A DNA stretch of 64,000 nt from Apricaphanius iberus (Eukaryota; Chordata; Actinopteri; Cyprinodontiformes; Aphaniidae): NCBI GenBank assembly GCA_028564705.1, contig JAPXFQ010002919.1, positions 744,001 to 808,000 of the forward strand, given 5' to 3'. Each line of letters begins with the position of its first letter. Positions within the stretch are counted from its first letter, which is position 1. The translations under genes were made by a program, and so were the position numbers. A model generated the notes under the pieces. That model had not been told where the DNA came from. It made no database searches and saw nothing but the letters and a program-made list of their open reading frames with translations. Below, piece after piece: positions 50,801 through 61,886 of the stretch.

Positions 50801-53800
50801 TGTCCATATAATTCAGCCCTATGTGAAAGGAAAAATATTTCAGTGTTATTAATCTGAAAAGTGTGGCGTGCTCCTACATTCAGTCCCATTTACTCAAAAG
50901 CAAAATCAAGCCTGTAAATCCCCAAAATCTAATCATGACTTCGGAACTTAACGTCAGTGTAATTTAAATTTGGTATAAATAAAACAATATCACATTTGTG
51001 AGAGAACATTAAAAATTATCCTGCATCCTAAAGACGCAGGAAGGATTCATACATGTCAGAGTTAAAGTTGTGAAAAAAACAAAACAAAAACAGAGTTTGG
51101 CTATAAAACTATATCCTTACCATCTTAGAGGAGTATTCAATCGCTGACGAGAAAAAAGAAAACCTACTAAGACAGAGCTGTCCACCTAAACTAACAGGCC
51201 AGGTAAAGAGAGCAAAAATCAGAGAATCCGGAAAAAGGTGTGAGAAACTTTAGAGGAGCTGCAGTTATCCAGAGCTATCCAGAGTTATCCAGAGTTATTT
51301 GTGGGAATCTATTTATGGAACCTCTGGAGATGATAAAGCAAAGAAGCATTTATCATAAAATCAAGAAAATGATGAACAACCCTGAGCATCCTCTCCATGA
51401 GATTATCATACAACAAGAGGGGTGTGTTCAGTCAGAGGCTTCTTTAGTTTCAACACGGACAGCTACAGTAGACCCTTCCCATTCATAACCATCTGCATTA
51501 ACAACAACTCATTGAAGAAACTTGAATAGTATGATTTACAACATCTAATTTCCCTCTGGGATCAAAAAGTATTTTTGAATTTGAATTTTTGAATTACAGT
51601 TGTGTAACTGCAAATCTGACCATTATGGAAAAGGCGTAAGGAAAAGCTATTGCTAAAACAACACCCACCTGGAAGTCCCATTTCACTTTATCACTAGTCA
51701 TAAAGGAGTTACAGCAAATATGTGGGAAAATGGAGCTCTGGAAAGATGAGGCCAAGACCCAACTACATGTAAAATGCTATGTATGGTTGTAAAATGGTGT
51801 GGCACATCAGCCTAAAACTATGGTGCCCTCAAATAAACATGGTGGTGGCAGCATCATACTGTATGGATTGCTTTTCTTCAAGCCTAATGCGGGACAATCC
51901 TAGAAGAAAACCTGTAAGATGCTGCAAAAGTTGTCATAGAGGCAGTTCACCTTACCATGAAACATACATCCAGTGCTATAAGGTTTAGATCAAAGCACAT
52001 AAATGATCAAAGATCCAGTTAAAGTCCCAAATAACTCCAGTTAAACTCTGTGGCAGAAATAGAAAATTGTTTGAAAAGCTGTTTTCTATTCAATGTAACA
52101 GACCTGGAACTAATTCTAAATGCTGAAAGAGACCGCGAGAATTGTTGTAGCTGCAGTTGGACGCAACAACCAATACAGATATAATCTCATTTTTTAAGTT
52201 AATTTGTTGCACTGGAATCTGATTTAGGAGTAATAGGAGCTAAATAAACAGTATACAAACACACTTATTGGCTTTTTATTAGTAAGAAATGTTATTATTT
52301 TCCTTCTATGTCACAATTACACACACTGTTGTTCTATCCCATAAATTCCTGCTAAAATAAAACTTAAATTATGATTATAGTGATACAATATTAAAAGGTT
52401 TGGGAAATGTGAATACTCTTGCCAGGCACTATTTATTGTTGGGAGACAGTGTGGGAATGTTACTTCTTACGATTGAGCAAGTGGGACGGCTGCATATTCC
52501 TTCTTCAGCATCGTTGGAGCAAGGTCACCAAGTTGGCTTTCTGGACCTGCAAGAAACCAAACGCTCACATTAAAAAACGTTTAAAATTTTGAATCCAAAA
52601 TATTAACATGGTTCTTAGTAAATACCTGTCTTCCTTTTCTTTGCAACCCGGGCATAATGTCGCACTGGTGGTGGAACCGCAAAGATTCCTGAAACCAAAA
52701 TGAGAAAAAAAAAGATATAAATCATATATACAGTGTATGTATGTATGTATGTATGTATGTATGAATGACAGACAGAGCTCTACACTTGTATGCAATAGGA
52801 AACTTCTTTTGCAGAACATGCTCAGGAAGTGAAGCAAAAACAGCATGACAACAAAAAAAGAAAGCTTTTGGTTAAATAATTCCAAAGAGAGGATCGATGG
52901 TTCAGTCGAAATACAGGTGAAACTCAAAATATTAAAATATAGTGTAAAAGTTAATTTATTTAAGTTTTTCAACTTAACAGTTGAAACTAATAGTATATGA
53001 TATACAGTAGTGGCCAAAAGTTTTCAGCATGACACAAATATTAGTTTTCACAAAGTTTGCTGCTAAACTGCTTTTAGATCTTTGTTTCAACTTTTTTTGT
53101 GATGTACTGAAATATAATTACAAGGACTTCATACGTTTCAAAGGCTTTTATCGACAATTACATGACATTTATGCAAAGAGTCAGTATTTGCAGTGTTGGC
53201 CCTTCTTTTTCAGGACCTCTGCAATTCGACTGGGCATGCTCTTAATTAACTTCGGGGCCAAATCCTGACTGATAGCAACACATTCTTTCATAATCACTTA
53301 TTAGTTTATTAGAATTAGTGGGTTTTTGTTTGTCCACCCGCCTCCTGAGAATTGACCACAAATTCTCAATGGGATTAAGATCTGGGGACTTTCCAGGCCA
53401 TGGACCCAAAATTTCAACGTTTTGGTCCCCAGGCCACTTAGTTATCACTTTTACCTTATGGCACGGTGCTCCATCCTGCTGGAAAATGCATTGTTCTTCA
53501 CCAAACTTTTGTTGGATTGCTGGAAGAAGTTGCTGTTAGAGGGTGTTTTGGTACCATTCTTTATTCATGGCTGTGTTTTTGGGAAAAATTGTAAGTGAGC
53601 CCACTCCCTTGGATAAGAAGCAACCCCACACATGAATGGTCTCAGGATGCTTTACTGTTGGCATGACACAGGACTGATGGTAGCGCTCACCTTTTCTTCT
53701 TCGGACAAGCCTTTTCCCAGATGCCCCAAACAATGGGGAAGAGGCTTCATCTGAGAATATGACTATTCCCCAGTCCTCAGCAGTCCATTCACCATACATG

Positions 53801-56800
53801 CAGAAGATAAATCTGTCCCTGTTTTTTTTTTTGAGAGAAGTGGCTTCTTTGCTGCCCTTCTTGACACCAGACATCTTTCAAAAGTCTTTGCCTCACTGTA
53901 TGCTCAGATATGCTCACACCTGCCTGCTGCCATTCCTGAGCAAGCTCCGCACTGGTGGCACTCCGATCCCGCAGCTGAATCCTCTTTAGGAGACGATCCT
54001 GGGGCTTGCTGGGCTTTCTTGGACGCCCTGAAGCCTTCTTAACAAGAACTGAACATCTTTCCTTGAAGTTCTTGATAATCCTATAAACTGTTGATTTAGG
54101 TGCAATCTTAGTAGCCATAATATCCTTGCCTGTGAAGCCATTTTTATGCAACGCAATGATGGCTGCATGCGTTTCTTTGCAGGTCAACATGGTTAACAAA
54201 GGAAGAACAATAATTTCAAGATTTACCCTCCTTTTAACATGTCAACTCTGCCATTCTAACCCAATCAGCCTGACATAATGATCTCCAGCCTTGTGCTCGT
54301 CAACATTCTCACCTGAGTTGACAAGACGATTACTGAAATGATATCAGCAGATCCTTTAACGAATGAAATGCAGTGGAATTTTCATGGCAAAGAAGGACTA
54401 TGAAATTCATCTGATCACTGTTTATACCATTCTAGGGTATATGCAAATTGCTATTATAAAAACTTAAGCAGCAACTTTTCCAATTTCCAATCTTTGTGTA
54501 ATTCTCAAAACTTTTGGCCACGACTGTAGACTCATTACATGCAAAGGGAGATACATGTGGAGGTGCTGACTTCATTTTCCAGTAGGACTTGGCACCTGCC
54601 CACAGTGCCAAAAATACCAAAACCTGGTTCAGTCAGTATGGGATTACTGTGCTTGATTGACCAGCAAATTGGCCTGACCTGAACCCCATTACTGAAATAA
54701 ACTTTCAGTGAAATAACTTTTGCACAACTTCTAAATTTTCAAGAAAGATCTTTGCCGCCTCAGCAAGTCTCCTGATTTCATTGTAAACACAAGTGATGCA
54801 AAATTCTCATGCAGGAAGAAGCACCTGTCTACAGACAGATTCATGCAGTCTCACATTGACAAAACAAAATTCTTCCTGCAGGTTGAAGGAGTAAGACCAA
54901 GATTTATTTTCTGCATCAATTATCAAAGGACATGGATGATGTAACTGGTAAGCTGGATGAAACTGTGGGACTGACTGAAGGATTCTTAAGAGCTCAAACA
55001 AGATACGCAATGCAACATGAATATCCAACAACTCAGATAGCACAATTGTGCATAAAACAGATAGTGACAAGATAGTGGTTTTCTATATCGTCAAAACCAT
55101 CAATGAAGTGGCTTCCTGAACTTCTGATTAGTTCTCTACTTGTTAGAAGTGTAACCACATGTGCAACTGATTCCAGGTTCCCCTTTTTATGAGTTATGCA
55201 GCAAAATGTACTTCTACAGACTCTAAATCAAATTTCTACTTAAAATAAAGAAAATGTATCCATTTCCTGTAATTTCACAACTAGGCTCTACTTTATGTTG
55301 ATTCATAGCATGTTAAAACAAAGTTTGCAGCTGTAACATGCCTAAATGTGAGAGTGCTTTTGACAGCAGCTGTATGATGATAGTAAGTCAGATTTCAGGG
55401 GGAAATGAAGGCATGACTTCTCTAGAAGTTGATGAAAGACACTGCTGTAAAAAGTTAGATAAAGAGTTACAGCAGAGAGGGTTTTAGTTGTGCAAGTCAG
55501 GCAGGCCTCATAAAAACCTTTCTCTCTGTCCAGCATGTTTGTCTCCATGACCACCTTTTCCCTCCATAATCAATTCAAGGAGAATTTATTCTTACCCTTC
55601 TTAAGTCTATTGGACCGGGACTCTAAAGGTTTTATGATTTCTGTAAATATGGAATGCCAAAATGCTTAACATTAAATAAATTAAAAAATAAAACTTTGTA
55701 AAATAAATAAAGAAATAATGTGATAAATTGGTAAAAAACAAAATTCATAAAAAAATATTTAACTGTAAATATTTTCCAAATAATACATTTTCTTTTTAGC
55801 CATTTTCATTGACTTCCATCAGTTTTTATTCCAAAATGTCTATTTCACAAAGTCAGCTTTTATTTAGTGTTTTTCCAAGTGCCGTATTCATTTTCAGCTG
55901 AATCAGTTCATCTACCAATCAGGCTAAGTGAGTAGGACCTGCATACTCATTGGGTGTTACTTCAACATCTGCAGCTTGCTTCTATCTAAGCACTAAAAAT
56001 GGCTGTAAACTGGACTGAGAAACTTCATAAAACCATGAAATATATATATATATATATATATTACAGTACAGAGATGTATGTAATTTTTAGACTAGTCTAC
56101 GATCAATTGTTTAATTCAATACATTTTGTATAGTAAATCTTATTTTTTAAAACAAAATTGATGTACCTTTTTTTATTATTCTTGTGTAATGGATCACATT
56201 AGGCATTAATGGTCAAATCGAAATAATTTATGTGAAATAAAGTGTAACAGTCATGTTTAAATAACAAAAGACTAACAGAGAGTGGCTGCCATCTAGTGAC
56301 TATTTACAGTTACTGCAGAATGACTGGAAACAATGCTCCAGATAGCTCATTGGATCGAGCAAAATGCAGCTAACGGAGGTCATCTTGTTTACAATGTGAA
56401 TGTGGACTTAACTTGCTGGGAACTCAAAATTTCCTCACCAGTGATTTGAGAGTAGAAGGAGCGGCTCTGGTCCCGCTGCTTCATTTATCCTAGCCGAGGT
56501 ACAGCTTAGCTTAGCTACTTGCTAGCATCAGCTAATATGCTTTGTAGATGTGTGCTCTGACTGGAAACAATGCTCCAGATAGCTCATTGGATCGAGCAAA
56601 ATGCAGCTAACAGAGGTCATCTTGTTTACAATGCGAATGTGGACTTAACTTGCTGGGAACTCAAAATTTCCTCACCAGTGATTTGAGAGTAGAAGGAGCG
56701 GCTCTGGTCCCGCTGCTTCATTTATCCTAGCCGAGGTCGAGGTACAGCTTAGCTTAGCTACTTGCTAGCATCAGCTAATATGCTTTGTAGATGTGTGCTC

Positions 56801-58771
56801 TGATCCCGGGGATGTGACACAGGCAGTTGAAATGTTACCACATGTTGTTGTGAGTTGTATGAGAACTGGTGAGAGTTACTGCTAAGGGAAAGTACAATGT
56901 GTGGTTCCTTGTGATGAGACAGTTGTCTGCTAACTGTTACTATGGAGTCCCGAGCACTGCATGTAAACATGGCAGGAGGTGATTGCAATCCTCTTTTGGA
57001 TTTTAATGTGCAAGGTCGTAAAGTCATTTAGACTGATTTCGATACAAAATTGAGATTGTGACACCCCTAATACATACATATATATGTTAGGGGCTCTGTT
57101 TAGTTTAGAAATAATGTGGGTATGGGGCGTTGCGTGGAGAAGTGGGTAGTGTAGGCGCCCCACATACAGAGGCCTTTGCTGCATGTCTTAGCCTCTATCC
57201 ACTGTCAAATAAAGGCCACGATTGTCACAAAATCGAAAAAAAATATATATAATTACGTAAGTATTTGTTTTAAGACTCAATTTAGATTGAGACTCACAAT
57301 CCAGCTTTATTTATGTCTAAAATAATATCATTTGAATCTGAGTTCTACAAGCAGCTAGACTTGCTGGAAATGGCCAGTGTTGAGAGAGCTACCAAACAAA
57401 TTTTGCCTGTTATTTATACAAATGTATTTATTGTAATGCATTTATTCTACCTATGATTTAGAACTGTAATTCACTCTATAGGTATTTCATATTGTTAAAT
57501 TAGTTATAAAATAAGTTCAAAGTTTACAGTCCTTTTGGGTTTTTTTGGTAGCTTTGGCCAAAGGTTTTCTGGTGGAGCTAAAATTCATTTGTTTTCAATT
57601 CACTTTTATTTATATAGTGCCAATTCACAACAAATGACATTTCAAGGCACTTGAAAAAGTAATTTCACTTCACTTCCTTCACTTTGGCAAAAGATAGTAA
57701 TACTACACTTTAAGCATTTCCAAATAAATACAGTTAACTATAGATTTACAAAAAATAAGCATATTATACTAAAACAACACTTTCATCCCATCTTTTATCC
57801 TATTCCTATAACATCACAGCTGATATGTCCTTTTTTAATTCTTGTAAATATTTTGTTGCTGCTTTCTGTAGACAAATATACACAATGTAAATAGCCCCAC
57901 TCAGTGGCACAATTCTTTAGAAATGAACACATTATTTTCATTACTATACAGAGTTATTTTACCAATTGTACAAATTTGCCCTTACTGTACAGTCTCTTGT
58001 TCTCATTTTTTATTTGTTTAATTATAACTTGCTGTTACCACACCACGTTTATCCATGGTGAGACGCCAACAGATGTGTCTATTCTACTTTATGTCTACAT
58101 CAACTGTACAATTCTAGCTTGTCTAACCTAGTCTACTTCATGCTGTGAAAGAGGTTACAAAGCATTTTTCATTTTGGCTTTGCTTTTGTTTCAATACTAA
58201 TGGCAGTGTTTATCATTTATTTTGTGCACGATGTCAGATTTAAATGGTTTTAGAACATGTAAAGACCAGATTATTTTACGTACTGATCTACAGTGTACAC
58301 GAGCTGAAATGGGGTGTACATAAAATAATACTAATGTGTAAATAATCCATAATGCAATTATATCGTTTGGTCTGATTAAGAATAGTAAATGAAAGCTAAT
58401 ATTCCTGAGCCAAAATAAAAACAATATATCCTACTCAGTCTGAAAAACAAAACAAAAACATGATCATGATACGAGTTTTTTTCTAAACGTTTAATTATGT
58501 CAACAGCGCCGACTGCTGGTGATGGCGCTGACTGACAGCAAGACCCTGTCAGCAGTTTGTTAACATAAGATGCGGCTGGTCAAAGACTGCTTAGTCTTTC
58601 TGGTGTTTGGATTTATTTCTACTCACCTTTGCGAACGGCATGTTCTGCTAATAGAGCCGAACCGCCACGGGTCCAGTGTTTGACCGACACCGCAGGGTAC
58701 AGAGCCGAGCTTTCACGGAAAACACCCACAGAAGAATTCAGAACGGCCCGTAGGCCGAAACTGGAAAACAT
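47829..58771 (-). CDS. mrps15: Mitochondrial small ribosomal subunit protein uS15m (MRPS15), 8 exons
   Basis: Minus-strand coding exons: 58627-58771, 52626-52688, 52471-52546, 49602-49650, 48832-48916, 48661-48719, 48081-48272, 47829-47933. All are GT-AG and in phase; the product is 257 residues, the same length as human MRPS15. It is a nuclear-encoded component of the mitochondrial 28S ribosomal subunit. The N-terminus ([20 protein letters not shown]) is basic, hydroxylated and lacks acidic residues until position 20, as a mitochondrial presequence should. The S15 core spans about residues 100-215: [43 protein letters not shown], then [16 protein letters not shown]. The lysine- and alanine-rich tail is typical. 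Intron 1 (5.9 kb) and the intron after exon 3 have been enlarged by nested transposons. Confidence 0.96.
49010..49090 (+). pseudogene. Tc1 transposase fragment
   Basis: The phrase TTCTCCAGCAGGGACAGGGA with GGTAATGTCATGCTGTG before it and GGTCAGAAG after it corresponds to the G-G-S-I-M-L-W-G-C-F-S region of the Tc1 family also seen at 49711-52429. It is about 80 bp long and dead. Confidence 0.55.
49847..50819. mobile_element. MITE nested in the Tc1-like remnant
   Basis: The termini are GGGCTGGATGAAAT at the left and ATAATTCAGCCC at the right, flanked by TA (49845-49846, 50820-50821). The host Tc1 sequence resumes on both sides (CTCTGAAGTTAAAG / TGTGAAAGGAAAAA), which proves it is an insertion. 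There is no coding frame. Confidence 0.65.
51524..51600 (+). repeat. LINE 3' tail
   Basis: TAATTTCCCTCTGGGATCAA followed by AAGTATTTTTGAATTTGAATT is the characteristic 3' end of teleost non-LTR elements with short tail repeats. It lies inside the Tc1-like remnant. Confidence 0.55.
52735..52764 (+). repeat. (TATG)n microsatellite
   Basis: Seven TATG units lie next to the acceptor side of mrps15 exon 2. Confidence 0.9.
52914..54742 (+). mobile_element. Older Tc1-family element interrupted by a younger Tc1
   Basis: The left terminus CAGGTGAAACTCAAAATATT follows TA (52912-52913); its sequence stops at 53002 and resumes at 54529 (GACTCATTACATGCAAAG), exactly on either side of the younger insertion. 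Plus-strand transposase words follow (TAGGACTTGGCACCTGCCCA at 54584; CCTGACCTGAACCCCATT at 54673). The right end (TTTTGCACAACTTCTAAATTT) is diverged, so the upper limit is approximate. Confidence 0.6.
53005..54526 (-). mobile_element. Tc1 transposon, full length but frameshifted, in mrps15 intron 1
   Basis: The element is 1522 bp between TA dinucleotides (53003-53004, 54527-54528), with inverted ends CAGTAGTGGCCAAAAGTTTTC and CAGTCGTGGCCAAAAGTTTTG. The minus-strand transposase is complete in content but broken: helix-turn-helix domain from [21 protein letters not shown] (54199 downward; ..[15 protein letters not shown]..), then [13 protein letters not shown] (second frame, about 53770-53710), [10 protein letters not shown], and [17 protein letters not shown] (about 53400-53340, third frame). 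At least two frameshifts separate these blocks. Confidence 0.88.
56041..56061 (+). repeat. (TA)n microsatellite
   Basis: Ten TA units in mrps15 intron 1. Confidence 0.9.
56321..56800 (+). repeat. 237/243-bp direct tandem duplication
   Basis: Copy 1 is 56321-56557 and copy 2 is 56558-56800, directly abutting. By eye they differ at two bases (AACGGAGG/AACAGAGG; AATGTGAA/AATGCGAA) and by a 6-bp insertion in copy 2 (GAGGTCGAGGTACAG). It lies in mrps15 intron 1 and includes TAGCTTAGCTACTTGCTAGC. Confidence 0.93.
57590..57665 (+). repeat. Dispersed teleost repeat fragment
   Basis: TTCACTTTTATTTATATAGTGCCAATTCACAAC and CATTTCAAGGCACTT form a motif common in teleost interspersed repeats (usually CAATTTTATTTATATAGCGCC). 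The rest of the element is not recognisable. Confidence 0.5.
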
Positions 58772-59078
58772 GGCGTTGACTAAAGAAAAATACAGAAAAG
58801 CTAGACCTGCTGAAAGTGCTTATAATGCGGCATGTAATCACTCCCGACCCCTACATGATGTCCGCCATTTTGTTAAGACGCAACTAGCTGAGTATGAGAA
58901 AAAGATGGAAGCAGTAGGCTTAGCTATCAATCCCGGAGCATATAGATCCGATTCTACTCGCTTTAAAAACAAACAAACCAAAAAAAAAACAATTAAAAAA
59001 TACATTGACCGGATCTTTGTTTTATTAACATTTAACAAGGGTCCAACGCAGTCTTCCAAAAATTATTTCAGTATTTAG
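58770..59078 (+). CDS. Divergent 102-aa open frame sharing CATG with mrps15 (uncertain)
   Basis: The plus-strand ATG at 58770-58772 overlaps by two bases the mrps15 ATG on the other strand; the shared CATG supplies both. Its context is strong (A at -3, G at +4). The frame has a protein-like first 65 residues, [20 protein letters not shown], then FVKTQLAEYEKKMEAVGLA and NPGAYRSDSTRF, with a plausible short helix, and then turns into lysine-rich low complexity encoded by an A-run. The frame is also open upstream to 58629 because it lies opposite mrps15 exon 1. I recognise no family. It may be a chance frame over a promoter, or the first exon of an unrecognised gene. Confidence 0.25.
   Translation: MALTKEKYRKARPAESAYNAACNHSRPLHDVRHFVKTQLAEYEKKMEAVGLAINPGAYRSDSTRFKNKQTKKKTIKKYIDRIFVLLTFNKGPTQSSKNYFSI
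58772..58900 (-). promoter_or_regulatory. mrps15: mrps15 promoter, possibly bidirectional
   Basis: About 95 bases upstream of the mrps15 ATG the minus strand reads AAAATGGCGGACA (58859-58871), a good YY1-type element, common in promoters of nuclear genes for mitochondrial translation. No TATA box is present. The same interval is the start of an open frame on the plus strand. Confidence 0.5.
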
Positions 59079-60117
59079 CCGACTAGAACAAAATCCTATC
59101 AGTCCTCCTTCCTTTATTTCTCCCTTGTGTCCTTTCTGGTTTTTTTATTTTTCTTTCCCTGTGCCCGTCCTTCCTTCTTTCCACCCTAAACATGGTAATA
59201 GAATAGTAAACCTCAAAATACAATAAAAAAATTACAGTCAGATTTTCATTTATTTAAATCTTTTTTCCACTTTACAATAGTTACCACATAATATCCAATA
59301 AAATATCAAATGTTCTGTGGTTCCTAAAAGAATAATTGTAAAAAAAAAACTTCAAGTGCTGTGAATACTTTAGGAAGTAGTTGCTTAGGTTTGGTGCCTT
59401 TTAACAATGTACCAACAAATTAGTGGAACAGTTAATGTACAGTTACCTATCTAATCACTGCGCTAAGTGTGTTGCTGTTATAGAGTATTTTTGTTTGAAC
59501 CATTTTTCAATACAGTTTTTTTTTTACTCTATTTAAATAAATACATATAAATGAAAAAGTATATAATTGTGTATTGCCCAATGACCTCTATAGATAGGCG
59601 CCAGCCTTCCCCCAAAACCTTGCAAGGTCAAGCAGGTATAGACAACAGATGGATGAATAAAATGGTAAACGATTGGGGGGGGGACTTGTTCTTTCTGTAC
59701 CTTTGATGATGATTATCTCCACAACACATAGGGTTTAGAATACAAGTTGAAAAAAGTAAAGGGAACAATATAAAAATTAAAAACAAAGGTAATCATTGGA
59801 AATCTTAAACAATTTTTATTTACACCTTTTTCAGAGTGCAGCAATGGGATAGTCTGCTTGAGTACAACATTCTGTTTCTGACATAGAACATCTTACAAAT
59901 ACATATTGTACGCTAAATCAAAAAAAAAAAAATGGCAATAACTTCTTATATACATGGATATCGAGATTAGTATAAGTTTTTTTCACATAGCGGAAAAGTG
60001 TTATCTTTTCTGGAAAATTAATTATGCAGTTAAGTTTTGATTACTTATTCTCTGTCTTAATAAGTGTATATAGGTCATGTAGAGAGAAAACGAAAGCCGT
60101 TCTGTGTGTAATGTTCT
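59079..60117. other. Spacer, no gene seen
   Basis: AT-rich sequence. A word like that of Tc1 ends (TGCTGTGAATACTTTAGGAAG, near 59357) hints at an old element. There is a pyrimidine-rich stretch at 59085-59185. Confidence 0.35.
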
Positions 60118-61878
60118 CATGGGCGCCGTAAAGGGGTGGAAGGTTAGGACGATTCTAAGGGCCCAGGCTGATGAAGGGCCCAGAAGAGCAGACCCTCTTT
60201 TTCTTTTCTTATTTCTTTTCTCTTTTTTATACATACGTTAAATGTGCTAGGGCCCCTCATACACTTAATGTGTATTTTGTCCGTTTTGACCATAGATTTA
60301 ATATTTAACAAACAAATAATGTATTTACTGTTTAAGTCACACCCCCCTCACAATGGTTCATTCCACCTGCGCTGTCCGAGCTACACTCGCTAGCGTAACG
60401 TCTCTTGCTTATTGCATTTGTTATGATGCAGTGCAGATAGTGACACACGCAGGCATGTCACATCAAAAGTCAGGGCATCAAAAACGGAAAGAAAAGAAGG
60501 AAAGAGAAGACCGAGAACGCCGAAGTCGACAGTATGTCACACAGTTTTTCAAAAAGAAAGGTAGCTTGCCCTATTCCTGTATTCCAAAACTTTCACTTAC
60601 TTATTTTTGTTGCTACATGACCTGCTTTTATCTAGCTAGCTTAGTAAAATAATTACTGAATTATGATTTACATCCAACAATAATAACATCTCTGCTGTCT
60701 CCGGGTTATCATGTCTCGTAGACACAGATTCAGCGGCCGCTGCACACCCACGTCTTCCTTCCCCCGCGGCCCCCGTCCCCGTCTCAGCCAAACAAGGTGA
60801 GCCTGAGCGCAAAACTTCACGAAGATTGAAAGCTCTAAGCACGTCTTATCTACTGTGTTCTCCACATGATGATAACTTTACTAAACAAAAAGTAATCTAC
60901 ACGCTTCAAAAATTACAAAATCAGTTTGCCGTGTGTTCTGTGAAGTGACAGTGCTGCTGCTACGATCGATGCTGTCAAACTTGACGTTCTTAATATGAAT
61001 AAAATGCCCCTTGAAAAAATAATATAAAGTGGAATAAAAATGTGTCTGTGGTAACCATTGGCTATAATTAGTTTACAGAATAGATATTTAATATTTTATA
61101 TTAAGAAAACTATACAAAAAAAATACAGTTTTGGATTGTCTAATTTTTTTCTTGTGTTGTATAGTTATCTATTTCATATTATTCAACAATGCAGGTGGCG
61201 AGAGAGCATTCAGTAAGCTCAAACTGATTAAAAATTATCTTAGGTCTGCTATGTTGCAGGACAGACTTTGTCACCTTGCCATACTGTCCATTGAAAGCAA
61301 ACTGGCAAGAAAGCTGAACTTTGATGATTTGATACATGATTTTGCCAGCAGAAAGGCACGCCGCTGGGCCATTATAAAGTGATGTTGAACATAACTTGTT
61401 ATACCTGGATAACAAACAGTTTATGTCTGGTTCAGTACTTGTTTAGTCCTGGACTGGTTTAGGCCTGGCATTACTCCTGGTGTGTCTTGATTTTGAGCCC
61501 TTTTGGCCTAGTTTTAGTCTTGGACTGATTTAATTATGGGTTAGTTGTAGCTGATGTTTCCTGATTGAGCAGTTGGACCCAGTTAAAGCTTGTTCACGTA
61601 AAGTATATGTCAATATGTGTACATTATGTTCTGTTGTGTTTGCAATTGCAATTGAGATAATAAATATTCTCCTTTTATGTAAACAAGTACATATTTCCAT
61701 AGCTTTTTCTTGTTTTTGTAGGCTTTTACTCATCAGACATTTTAACTATGCAATGTGCTAAATATCTTTTTTAAAGTATACAGGGCATGTTTATTGGGTT
61801 ACATTTTATCTGTAAAAAATGTAGGGGGCCCAGAAATTTTTGTTTCCATAGGGCCCAGAATTTCTGGCGGCAACCCTG
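60118..61878 (+). mobile_element. hAT transposon, internally deleted, with 8-bp target duplication
   Basis: An exact AATGTTCT repeat flanks it (60110-60117, 61879-61886), the 8-bp signature of hAT elements. The ends are CATGGGCGCCG and, reversed from the right, CAGGGTTGCCGCC. It keeps the two ends of a hAT transposase gene (ZMYM1-like type) but lacks the catalytic core. Its near-perfect target duplication suggests a rather young insertion. Confidence 0.85.
60455..61382 (+). pseudogene. Truncated hAT transposase gene, three in-phase exons
   Basis: Possible exons 60455-60560 (MSHQKSGHQKRKEKKERE..., basic N-terminus ending FFKK), 60722-60796 (..DSAAAAHPRLPSPAAPVPVS.., G+C-rich) and 61195-61382 (GGERAFSKLKLIKNYLRS..., the hAT C-terminal dimerisation signature). 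Donors AAAG|GTAGC and CAAG|GTGAGC and acceptors TCGTAG and ATGCAG are all good, and the joins are in phase, for a 122-residue product. The DDE catalytic core between them is deleted. The first two exons are typical of the N-terminus of ZMYM1-like hAT proteins. Whether the third acceptor is used is inference. Confidence 0.55.
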
Positions 61879-61886
61879 AATGTTCT

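Larger units (their letters stand above)
49711..52429 (+). mobile_element. Tc1-like transposon remnant with a nested MITE, in an mrps15 intron
   Basis: The left end CATTCCCTTGCCAAAGTATTG follows TA (49709-49710); the right end GAATACTCTTGCCAGGCAC is followed by TA (52430-52431). Plus-strand transposase remains are visible: G-A-A-V-I-Q-S near 51256, CACCTGGAAGT (51669), ATGGTGGTGGCAGCATCATAC (51840) and GTTTAGATCAAAGCACAT (51982). Stops and deletions are frequent. A second element (49847-50819) interrupts its left part. Confidence 0.65.

Noticed and set aside
52565..53017. 150-codon minus-strand frame over mrps15 exon 2
   Set aside because: It is in the wrong frame relative to mrps15 exon 2 and runs into a microsatellite and transposon termini.
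60353..60652. Open frame of 99 codons read straight through
   Set aside because: Only the part from 60455 resembles hAT transposase; after 60560 the frame reads through a good donor into intron-like sequence.
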